Source: Holophaga sp.
Lineage (GTDB): Bacteria > Acidobacteriota > Holophagae > Holophagales > Holophagaceae
NCBI GenBank assembly: GCA_031292735.1
Contig: JARLGP010000253.1
Span: 1-15,960, forward strand
Length of the DNA stretch: 15,960 bases
Reading direction: 5' to 3'
Positions 1-5,920 of the stretch are shown piece after piece (within the stretch, counting starts at the first letter, position 1; each line of letters begins with the position of its first letter). Under the pieces are notes generated by a model. It saw nothing but the letters and a program-made list of their open reading frames with translations. It was not told the DNA's origin and made no database searches. The position numbers were made by a program, and so were the translations under genes.

Positions 1-307
1 CGGCCATGTGGGCGTCGTGGCCGCAGGCGTGCATCCGTCCCGGGAGCTGGGAGGCGTAGTCCGCGCCGGTGTCCTCCTGGATCGGCAGGCCGTCCATGTC
101 CGCCCGCCAGGCGAACAGGGGGCCCTGGGTGCCCAGGTCCACGATCATCCCGCAGCCGATCCGCTTGGGCGCCAGGCCCATGCCGCGCAACGCCTGTTCG
201 CAGTAATCCGCGGTGAGCGGCAGGTCCATGCCGATCTCGGGGATCCGGTGCAGGGCCCTGCGGTCATCAATTATCTTTTGCGATTCCAAGCTGATTCTGG
301 GCTGCAT
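1..307 (-). CDS. M20D-family metallo-amidohydrolase (N-acyl amino acid / hippurate hydrolase type), N-terminal part
   Basis: Partial gene; only the first 102 codons are inside the window and the C-terminus lies beyond the left edge. The visible protein carries two hallmarks of M20D: RADMDGLPIQE at about residues 68-78, and the metal-ligand motif HACGHDAH at 93-100, whose Cys and His bind the metal. Known members (IAA-amino acid hydrolases, hippurate hydrolase, N-acetyldiaminopimelate deacetylase) hydrolyse amide bonds of N-acylated amino acids or short peptides in the cytoplasm; no signal peptide is seen here. The ATG at 307-305 is preceded by a GGAGAGG ribosome site about 10 bases upstream. 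A terminator at 515-544 separates it from the upstream gene, so it probably has its own promoter (candidate at 367-382). The family is secure; the substrate cannot be told from this fragment. Confidence 0.9.
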   Translation of the reverse strand, partial: MQPRISLESQKIIDDRRALHRIPEIGMDLPLTADYCEQALRGMGLAPKRIGCGMIVDLGTQGPLFAWRADMDGLPIQEDTGADYASQLPGRMHACGHDAHMA

Positions 308-366
308 GGCTTACATTCCTCTCCAGGTTGGGCATTCGGAATATCAAGATGATAGGGCAAATCCAG

Positions 367-382
367 CGCAACCGTTTTTCCT
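367..382 (-). promoter_or_regulatory. weak sigma-54-type (-24/-12) promoter candidate for the M20D gene
   Basis: Read on the minus strand, AGGAAAAACGGTTGC has GG and GC exactly 10 bases apart and a good -12 element (TTGC), but the -24 half is poor apart from GG. The predicted transcript start (about 356) would leave a leader of about 50 nt. A GG-N10-GC pattern is common by chance; it is listed because a sigma-54 activator is encoded in the same window and dyads lie just upstream. Confidence 0.25.
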
Positions 383-393
383 CCCGGCGGCAT

Positions 394-436
394 GCTGCCC
401 GGCAGGCAGCTAAGCCGTTGTAATGGAACAACCATT
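394..436. repeat. cluster of short dyads upstream of the M20D gene
   Basis: Three perfect inverted repeats lie close together: GCTGCC/GGCAGC (394-399 and 405-410), GTTGT/ACAAC (417-421 and 428-432) and AATGG/CCATT (422-426 and 432-436). The last two overlap, so only one can form at a time if they act as hairpins; as DNA they could be overlapping operators. They lie about 40-80 bp upstream of the predicted M20D transcript start. Confidence 0.4.
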
Positions 437-460
437 CCCGTTTCGCGCGGCCCCGGCATA

Positions 461-514
461 AGTGGCCGTAGCAGAAAGACGGGGTCGAGCCATGGTTATT
501 CCGTAACGGCCACT
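461..514. repeat. 9-bp inverted repeat, widely spaced
   Basis: AGTGGCCGT (461-469) is matched perfectly by ACGGCCACT (506-514), with 36 bases between. A smaller dyad GTTA/TAAC (495-498 and 504-507) sits inside and overlaps the right arm. The right arm abuts the T-tract of the neighbouring terminator. It could be a pair of activator half-sites or an extension of terminator structure; function unknown. Confidence 0.4.
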
Positions 515-544
515 AAAAACGCGGCCGGGCATGGTGCCCGGCCG
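515..544 (-). terminator. rho-independent terminator of the SHOCT-domain gene
   Basis: On the minus strand a GC-rich stem GGCCGGGCA/TGCCCGGCC (523-531 and 535-543, loop of 3) is followed by GC and then a run of five T (519-515). It lies 35 bp past the stop codon of the gene at 579-1277 and insulates the M20D gene from it. Confidence 0.85.
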
Positions 545-578
545 ACGCGTCCTGCTTGACCATCCATGAGAGCTCAGG

Positions 579-1277
579 TTAGAGGCCCTTAAGGACCTCT
601 TCCTTGTGGGTCTTGTATTCCTCGGGGGTGATCAGCCCCTTCTTGAGCAGGTCATCGAGCCGAAGCAGGCGTCCCTTCACGTCCAACTGCGCCTGAGGGG
701 CCGGAGCGGGGGGCACCAGTCCGCTGCCCTTGGCGGCCTCGCCAACTTGTTCGCGCACTTCCAGGACCCGGGCGAAGTCCTTGCCCAGTTCCTTGGTCAA
801 GGACCAAACGATCTGGTCCATGGCCCCTTCGAAGTTCTTGTCGATGGTCTCCCGGTCGGTGTCCTCCTCCCGGGTGCGGAAGGCCACCAGCAGGTTGCCG
901 TCCTTGTCATCGATCCTGCCCTCCACCCCCATGGTGGCGGAGAAGGACCCGTAGGGGCCCCGGTCCATGGAACTCATTTCCACCACCGTCAGGGACAGGA
1001 CATTGGTGGAACCTGGGGTGGAGATGCGGCGCAAGGCGTAGGGCAGGTAGTCGATCACGTTGGCGTAATCACTTTCCACTTCGCCGGCGACCATGACCTT
1101 TCCGACGGTGAAACCCTCGGCGCCCTTCCAGGCGGGGCTGAGCCAGATCTTGCCGATCTTCTTGCCGCTCTTCATCTGGGCATAGGCCTGCGGCGGCAGG
1201 GTTTTCACCTCCGCCCCGACGACCGGTTGGAGGCCCATGGCGAACAGAAGAAGGGAGCCGAGAACCAGTTTTTTCAT
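579..1277 (-). CDS. secreted protein with a C-terminal SHOCT domain
   Basis: 232-aa protein of unknown function. It begins with a signal peptide (MKKLVLGSLLLFAMGLQPVVGA, cleavage likely before EVKT), so it acts in the periplasm or beyond. The middle, roughly residues 40-185, is an alternating beta/alpha domain resembling periplasmic DUF4410-type domains; that likeness is by eye. The last 35 or so residues (VKGRLLRLDDLLKKGLITPEEY) match the short C-terminal oligomerisation domain SHOCT, preceded by a Pro/Ala-rich linker. I chose the ATG at 1277, with GGAG 8-12 bases upstream, over an in-frame ATG at 1343, which would place 22 non-signal residues before the signal peptide. It is transcribed alone, with a terminator downstream, divergently from the porin. 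The role is not evident. Confidence 0.85.
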   Translation of the reverse strand: MKKLVLGSLLLFAMGLQPVVGAEVKTLPPQAYAQMKSGKKIGKIWLSPAWKGAEGFTVGKVMVAGEVESDYANVIDYLPYALRRISTPGSTNVLSLTVVEMSSMDRGPYGSFSATMGVEGRIDDKDGNLLVAFRTREEDTDRETIDKNFEGAMDQIVWSLTKELGKDFARVLEVREQVGEAAKGSGLVPPAPAPQAQLDVKGRLLRLDDLLKKGLITPEEYKTHKEEVLKGL

Positions 1278-1301
1278 TCGAACGCTCCGGGACAGGGAAT
1301 C

Positions 1302-1322
1302 CATGGTGAGGTTGACACCATG
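1302..1322. promoter_or_regulatory. 7-bp dyad, candidate activator site upstream of the porin promoter
   Basis: CATGGTG (1302-1308) and CACCATG (1316-1322) form a perfect inverted repeat with a 7-bp spacer. Its centre is about 110 bp upstream of the transcript start predicted from the sigma-54-type promoter at 1395-1409, the usual distance for an enhancer bound by a sigma-54 activator. It could instead act on the divergent SHOCT gene, whose start is 25 bp away. A second dyad, TGGGCC/GGCCCA, lies at 1343-1348 and 1361-1366. Confidence 0.4.
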
Positions 1323-1394
1323 ATGGCACAGCCCGGGGTCCATGGGCCAAGTCTGCGTTGGGCCCAGTCCTGAAAGATAAAGGATGCAGCATAG

Positions 1395-1409
1395 TGGTCC
1401 GAAATTTGC
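1395..1409 (+). promoter_or_regulatory. sigma-54-type promoter candidate for porin/transporter genes
   Basis: TGGTCCG (1395-1401), four bases, then TTGC (1406-1409). This matches the sigma-54 consensus TGGCACG-N4-TTGC at 9 of 11 fixed positions, with the invariant GG and GC exactly 10 bases apart. The predicted start near 1421 gives a leader of about 370 nt before the porin ATG, which is long but contains clear RNA structure. A sigma-54 activator is encoded at 8327-9730. Confidence 0.5.
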
Positions 1410-1438
1410 GAAAGGTTAATCATAATGTATTTATTATT

Positions 1439-1468
1439 TTGTCAAATTTGTATGTAAATTAATAAATT
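1439..1468 (+). promoter_or_regulatory. possible sigma-70-type promoter in the AT-rich tract
   Basis: TTGTCA (1439-1444, 5/6 to -35) and TAAATT (1463-1468, 4/6 to -10) are spaced 18 bp. The surrounding stretch, about 1405-1560, is far more AT-rich than the rest of the window and includes runs of 6 and 9 T (1506-1511, 1515-1523), so chance matches are likely. TATAGT at 1480-1485 is another -10-like hexamer with no good partner. Confidence 0.25.
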
Positions 1469-1539
1469 TAAACGAGTTATATAGTAAAGATGAGAGAACG
1501 CAAGATTTTTTGGCTTTTTTTTTCGATTCCAAGATTCGA

Positions 1540-1564
1540 GGTGTTGTATATTCCTTGCAACACC
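1540..1564. repeat. 7-bp inverted repeat downstream of the AT-rich tract
   Basis: GGTGTTG (1540-1546) and CAACACC (1558-1564) are perfect arms around 11 bases. The flanks CGAG (1537-1540) and CTCG (1566-1569) can extend the pairing with a small bulge. It could be an operator near the porin promoter or the first stem of the leader RNA. It also contains a TTGCA at the right distance for a -12 element, but the paired GG is TG, so I do not call a second sigma-54 promoter. Confidence 0.4.
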
Positions 1565-1612
1565 ACTCGTTCTCTCTGATCAGTGTCCCCTGTCCCCTAT
1601 TGGAGGTCTCGT

Positions 1613-1706
1613 GAAGCCAAGTCTGAAAGCCGCACCACTGCTGCTTCCATGCTTGGCTTCTCTTGTCTCCAGCGGAACGGCGCCCGGGGTGATTCCCGGG
1701 TCCGCC
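1613..1706 (+). promoter_or_regulatory. structured RNA leader of the porin gene
   Basis: Two strong stems can form in the untranslated leader. Stem 1: GAAGCCAAG (1613-1621) with CTTGGCTTC (1652-1660), 9 bp perfect, with a small inner AAGC/GCTT stem. Stem 2: GGCGCCCGGG (1679-1688) with CCCGGG plus CGCC (1695-1706), 10 bp with a two-base bulge and a 6-base loop. The end of stem 1 runs into CTTCTCTT (1657-1664), which can alternatively pair with the porin ribosome site AAGGAGAAG (1778-1786), one G bulged. This is read by eye; no folding energies were computed. Confidence 0.4.
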
Positions 1707-1792
1707 GCCCGCACTTAAGTCAACCCTCTTTGCCACTGTTCCACCTTGCCTGCAACTCCATGCGGGCAACTTCCCAAAAGGAGAAGACAGAA

Positions 1793-3103
1793 ATGAGCCG
1801 CCTTCGCAACGTAACTACCGCCCTCGCAGCCGTGCTGCTGACCGCTCCCGCCGCCATGGCCTACGACATCCAGATGCCCGGCAACGACACCAAGCTGAGT
1901 GTCTACGGCTTCGTCTACGCCATCGACGAGTTCTACACCACGGGCGCTTCCGGGACCAACACCAGCTACCTGAACCCCGGCCAGGGCAACATCACCACCC
2001 AGACCGCCTCGGGCCCCAACAACACCGTGTTCAGCGTGCAGCCCAGCCGCTACGGCTTCACGTCGACCACCCCCACCGCCGCCTACGGTAACATCTTCAC
2101 CAAGATCGAATTCGACATGAACAACACCACGGGCTCCAACGCGTTCCATCTGCGCCATGCCTATGCCAGCGTCGGCAACTTCCTGATGGGCCTCACCTAC
2201 ACCAACTGGATCGATCTGGATGCCCTGGCTGACAACATCGAGTGGCAGGGCCCGGTCGGCACCCCCGGCTTCGATACCCCCCGCCGCGCCCAGATCCGCT
2301 ACACCCTGCCCATCGACAAGAACAACAAGGTCGCCTTCTCCGCTGAAGTCAACAAGGGTCTGGACGGCGACACCTACTCGAAGGCCATTGTCACCAGCTA
2401 CACCACCAACCCGACCACCGGCGCCGTCACTCAGACCACCGCCGTCCCCGCCGGCATTCAAAACGGCAAGGTTCCCGCCTTCGTCGCTTCCTACACCTAT
2501 TCCGACTCCTGGGGCCACATCGGCGTCCGCGGCATCGCGATCGACCACCAGACCTTCATTCCTGCCACGGCTGGCGTTGGTGCCGCCAGCTGGAACAAGT
2601 GGACGGGTGGCGGCCTGCTGAGCGGCGACGTCAAGTTCGGCAAGGACGACCTGATCTTCAGCATCTATGACGGCACCGGCCTGGCTGACTGGGGCTACGG
2701 CGCCCAGTCTGCGGTCTTCACCTCTGGCGCAACCGCCGCCAATGGCTACAACACCTCTGCCAACCAGCAGGTTCAGACCTACCAGAACGTGGGCTGGACC
2801 GTCGGCTACACCCACGTGTTCAACGAAAAGTGGCGTGCCAACCTGATCCAGAGCGGCGTGGTGTTCAAGTCCAACGACCAGATCGCCACCACCAACTCCG
2901 CCACCGGCACTGACGTCAAGAGCCAGCTCAACTACTATGCCAACGTCTACTACAGCTACACCAAGAACGCCCAGATCGGCGTCGAGTACTTCTATGACGT
3001 TGCCAAGACCTTCGGCCAGAACACCGTGCTGAAGAGCGACGGCACCTCCACCAACTCGGCCAAGTCCGGTCAGCTCGAACTGCTCCTGCAGGTGAAGTTC
3101 TAA
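1793..3103 (+). CDS. outer-membrane porin (beta-barrel)
   Basis: 436-aa precursor. Residues 1-23 form a signal peptide ending APAAMA, giving a mature N-terminus YDIQMPGND. The mature chain has LSVYGFVYAIDEFY at the start, typical of a first porin strand, then alternating aromatic/polar strands separated by Gly/Asn/Thr-rich loops, and ends LELLLQVKF: a terminal aromatic residue is the usual recognition signal for barrel insertion. It probably lets small solutes diffuse across the outer membrane. The ATG at 1793 has an AAGGAG site 9 bases upstream; a longer reading frame reaches back to 1583, but those 70 codons show no protein-like pattern and would bury the signal peptide. The transporter genes begin 121 bp downstream on the same strand, suggesting supply of the same substrate. 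Porin identity is strong; substrate unknown. Confidence 0.88.
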   Translation: MSRLRNVTTALAAVLLTAPAAMAYDIQMPGNDTKLSVYGFVYAIDEFYTTGASGTNTSYLNPGQGNITTQTASGPNNTVFSVQPSRYGFTSTTPTAAYGNIFTKIEFDMNNTTGSNAFHLRHAYASVGNFLMGLTYTNWIDLDALADNIEWQGPVGTPGFDTPRRAQIRYTLPIDKNNKVAFSAEVNKGLDGDTYSKAIVTSYTTNPTTGAVTQTTAVPAGIQNGKVPAFVASYTYSDSWGHIGVRGIAIDHQTFIPATAGVGAASWNKWTGGGLLSGDVKFGKDDLIFSIYDGTGLADWGYGAQSAVFTSGATAANGYNTSANQQVQTYQNVGWTVGYTHVFNEKWRANLIQSGVVFKSNDQIATTNSATGTDVKSQLNYYANVYYSYTKNAQIGVEYFYDVAKTFGQNTVLKSDGTSTNSAKSGQLELLLQVKF

Positions 3104-3176
3104 ACCACAAGCGCAACGGAAGGGTCTTCAGACCGCATTTATCTGACTACCCCGCCGTCCATTTCCGCGCGAGAAT

Positions 3177-3209
3177 AGCCGTTCCCCCCGCTCCTCGGGG
3201 GGTTCGGCT
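3177..3209 (+). terminator. strong hairpin between porin and ABC ATPase (partial terminator or processing site)
   Basis: AGCCG (3177-3181) pairs with CGGCT (3205-3209), and CCCCCCG (3184-3190) with CGGGGGG (3196-3202); a TT/TT internal loop separates them and the apical loop is CTCCT. It is followed only by TGTATA, not a clean T-run, so it should terminate poorly. It sits just before the ribosome site of the ATPase gene (GAGGG, 3216-3220). The likely effect is to lower transporter expression relative to porin or to protect the porin mRNA 3' end. Confidence 0.55.
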
Positions 3210-3224
3210 TGTATAGAGGGATCC

Positions 3225-4844
3225 ATGGACCAGGCGGCACCGCTCCTTTCTCTCCAGAACATCTCCAAGGATTTCTACGGCAACGTCGTGCTGTCGGATG
3301 TGTCCTTCGATGTCAAGGCCGGGGAGATCATTGGCCTGGTGGGCGAGAACGGGGCCGGCAAGACCACCCTCATGCGCATCCTGTTCGGCATGAACGTGAT
3401 CCGGGATACCGGCGGATACCACGGCAAGGTCTGCATCGACGGCGAGGAGGTGCGTTTCCAGAGCCCGTTCGACGCCCTGGACGCGGGCATCGGCATGGCC
3501 CACCAGGAGTTCAGCCTGATCCCCGGCTTCACCACCACCGAGAACATCGTGCTCAACCGGGAGTCCATGCGCGCCAGCGTCCTCAACGACGTGTTCGGCG
3601 ACCGCATGAGCACCCTGGACCGGGCCGATATGCGCAAGCGCGCGGCGGACACCATCGCCAAGCTGGGGGTCAACCTGGATCCGGACACCCTGGTCTCCGA
3701 GATGCCGGTGGGGCACAAGCAGTTCACCGAGATCGCCCGGGAGATCAACCGGGAGCGGACCCGGATCCTGGTGCTGGACGAGCCCACCGCGGTGCTCACC
3801 GAGACCGAGGCGGAGGTGCTGATCCAGGCCCTGCGCAAGCTGGCGGCCTCCGGCATCGCCATCATCTTCATCTCCCACCGGCTGCACGAGGTGATCGACG
3901 TGGCCGACCGGATCGTGGTGCTGCGCGACGGGGTGATCGTCAAGGACACCCCGGTGGCCGGGGTCACCGTGCGCGACATCGCCTCCTGGATGGTGGGCCG
4001 CCAGGTGGCCGCCGACCGGGTGGGGGAGGGCCCCCGCAGCTTCCAGGAGGACCTGTTCCAGGTGAGCCACCTGTGGGTGGACATGCCCGGGGAAACGGTG
4101 CGCGACATGAGCTTCGCCGTGAAGCAGGGCGAGATCTTCGGCATCGGCGGGCTGGCCGGGCAGGGCAAGCTGGGTATCCCCAACGGCATCATGGGCCTGT
4201 TCCCGGCCGGCGGGGAGGTGCGGCTGCACGGCGCGCCGGTGCCGCTGAACGAGCCGCGCCTGGCCCTGCAGCGGGGCATGGCCTTCGTGTCCGAAGACCG
4301 GCGCGGGGTGGGCCTGCTGCTGGAGGAAAGCCTGGAGTGGAACATCGCCTTCACCGCCATGCAGATCCAGGGCAAGTACCTGCGCCCGGTGCTGGGCGGC
4401 CTGTTCAGGCTGCGGGACGACGCGGCCATGCGCCAGCTCACCGAGGGCTACATCGACCTGCTGAGCATCAAGTGCACCAGCGGGGCGCAGAAGGCCATGG
4501 AACTGTCCGGCGGCAACCAGCAGAAGATCTGCCTGGCCAAGGCGTTCGCCATTCAACCGGAACTGCTGTTCGTCTCGGAGCCCACCCGCGGCATCGACAT
4601 CGGCGCCAAGCGCCTGGTGCTGGACGCCCTGTACAAGTACAACCGGGAGCTGGGCATGACCATCATCATGGTGTCCAGCGAGCTGGAAGAGCTGCGCGCC
4701 ATCTGCGACCGGGTGGCCATCGTCGACGAAGGCCGGATCACCGGCATCCTGCCGCCCACGGCGGAGCTGGCGGAGTTCGGTCTGCTCATGACCGGCGAAC
4801 GGGCGCCCCGTGGCGCCGAGGGGGCAGGCCATGACGGACGCTAG
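3225..4844 (+). CDS. ABC importer ATPase, two fused nucleotide-binding domains (RbsA/MglA/XylG, CUT2-like)
   Basis: 539 aa with two ATPase domains, the architecture of sugar/nucleoside importer ATPases. Domain 1: Walker A GENGAGKT (40-47), Q-loop Gln94, Walker B ILVLDE (181-186), switch His218; its signature is degenerate (MPVGHKQ, 160-166). Domain 2: Walker A degenerate (GLAGQGKL, 309-316, no Ser/Thr after Lys), canonical signature LSGGNQQK (427-434), Walker B Asp replaced by Ser (VSEPTRG, 450-456). Thus domain 1 Walker motifs plus domain 2 signature make one intact ATP site and the other is impaired; some asymmetry is normal in this family. The ATG has GAGGG four bases upstream. It powers the two permeases encoded immediately downstream. 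Substrate is not predictable; no binding protein gene is present in the window for this system. Confidence 0.9.
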   Translation: MDQAAPLLSLQNISKDFYGNVVLSDVSFDVKAGEIIGLVGENGAGKTTLMRILFGMNVIRDTGGYHGKVCIDGEEVRFQSPFDALDAGIGMAHQEFSLIPGFTTTENIVLNRESMRASVLNDVFGDRMSTLDRADMRKRAADTIAKLGVNLDPDTLVSEMPVGHKQFTEIAREINRERTRILVLDEPTAVLTETEAEVLIQALRKLAASGIAIIFISHRLHEVIDVADRIVVLRDGVIVKDTPVAGVTVRDIASWMVGRQVAADRVGEGPRSFQEDLFQVSHLWVDMPGETVRDMSFAVKQGEIFGIGGLAGQGKLGIPNGIMGLFPAGGEVRLHGAPVPLNEPRLALQRGMAFVSEDRRGVGLLLEESLEWNIAFTAMQIQGKYLRPVLGGLFRLRDDAAMRQLTEGYIDLLSIKCTSGAQKAMELSGGNQQKICLAKAFAIQPELLFVSEPTRGIDIGAKRLVLDALYKYNRELGMTIIMVSSELEELRAICDRVAIVDEGRITGILPPTAELAEFGLLMTGERAPRGAEGAGHDGR

Positions 4845-4876
4845 ACTGGGTGACAGCAACCCGCAGGAGGGCCTCG

Positions 4877-5920
4877 GTGCATAGCCTCAGACAGTTCGGA
4901 GCCGATTTCGGCTGGCCCCGGATCATCATCTTCTTCTTCCTGGTGGCCCTGTTCTTCGCGGCGCCGCTGGTGGGCGTGCGGGTGGACGCGTCGCTGTCCG
5001 ACGTGTTCAACCGGTTCGGCCAGAACGCCTTCTTCGTGCTGGCCCTGGTGCCCATGATCCAGTCCGGCTGCGGGCTCAACTTCGGCCTGTCGCTGGGCAT
5101 CATCGCCGGCCTGCTGGGCGCCACCCTGTCGGTGCAGTTCGGCCTGAAGGGCGCCGAGGGCTTCTTCGGCGCCATCGTGCTCAGCGCCCCCTTCGCCATC
5201 CTGTTCGGCTGGCTCTACGGGAAGCTGCTGAACAAGGTCAAGGGCGAGGAGATGACCATCGCCATGTATGTGGGCTTCGCGGGCGTCATGTTCATGTGCA
5301 TCATGTGGCTGCTGCTGCCGTACACGGCGCCGGACATGATCTGGGGCTACGCCGGCAAGGGCCTGCGCACCACCATCTCGGTGGAGAACTACTGGATCCA
5401 CATCCTCAACGACTTCGGGGTGGTGAAGATCGGGCCGTTCTTCCGCTTCCCCACCGGCGAGATCCTGTTCGCGGTGCTGGGCGCCTTCTTCATGTGGCTG
5501 TTCCTGCGCACCCGGACCGGCACCGCCCTGACCGCGGTGGGCTCCAACCCCGACTACGCCCGGGCTTCGGGCATCAGCGTCGACAAGATGCGCACCATCT
5601 CGGTGGTGATCTCCACCATGCTGGGGGCCGTGGGCATCATCGTCTACCAGCAGAGCTTCGGCTTCATCCAGTTGTACGGCGCGCCCCTGGCCATGCCGTT
5701 CACCGCCATCGCCGCCATCCTCATCGGCGGCGCCTCGGTGAAGAAGGCCAGCATGCTCAACGTGGTGGTGGGCACCTTCCTGTTCCAGGGCCTGCTCACC
5801 ATGACCCCGTCGGTGATCAACTCCTGGCTGCAGACCGACATGTCCGAGGTGGTGCGGATCGTCGTGTCCAACGGCATCATCATCTACGCCCTAACCCGGA
5901 AAACGAAGGTGTCCAAATGA
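4877..5920 (+). CDS. ABC importer permease 1 (BPD_transp_2, CUT2-like)
   Basis: 347-aa integral inner-membrane protein with about nine hydrophobic segments, starting WPRIIIFFFLVALFFAAPLVGV and ending VRIVVSNGIIIYALTR. The segment GSNPDYARASGISVDKMRTI is the cytoplasmic coupling loop seen in sugar/nucleoside (RbsC-like) permeases, and GLNFGLSLGIIAGLLGA is a typical pore helix. I place the start at GTG 4877 because AGGAGG (4865-4870) lies six bases upstream; an in-frame GTG at 4850 lacks such a site. A 17-codon frame (ATG 4831, stop 4882-4884) bridges the ATPase and permease genes and could couple their translation. It shares the motif GGASVKKA with permease 2, so the two are paralogues forming a heterodimeric channel. 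Confidence 0.88.
   Translation: MHSLRQFGADFGWPRIIIFFFLVALFFAAPLVGVRVDASLSDVFNRFGQNAFFVLALVPMIQSGCGLNFGLSLGIIAGLLGATLSVQFGLKGAEGFFGAIVLSAPFAILFGWLYGKLLNKVKGEEMTIAMYVGFAGVMFMCIMWLLLPYTAPDMIWGYAGKGLRTTISVENYWIHILNDFGVVKIGPFFRFPTGEILFAVLGAFFMWLFLRTRTGTALTAVGSNPDYARASGISVDKMRTISVVISTMLGAVGIIVYQQSFGFIQLYGAPLAMPFTAIAAILIGGASVKKASMLNVVVGTFLFQGLLTMTPSVINSWLQTDMSEVVRIVVSNGIIIYALTRKTKVSK

Noticed and set aside
1544..1559. Second sigma-54-like match (TTGTATA-N4-TTGCA) before the porin
   Set aside because: The invariant GG is TG and the rest of the -24 half is poor; it coincides with the 1540-1564 dyad, which explains the pattern as well.
1583..1792. 70-codon N-terminal extension of the porin frame
   Set aside because: It has no ribosome site and no protein-like pattern, and would put the signal peptide in the middle of the protein. 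The segment instead folds into RNA stems.
3147..4859. 570-codon minus-strand frame opposite the double ATPase
   Set aside because: Same shadow pattern; the plus strand carries clear Walker and signature motifs and a ribosome site.
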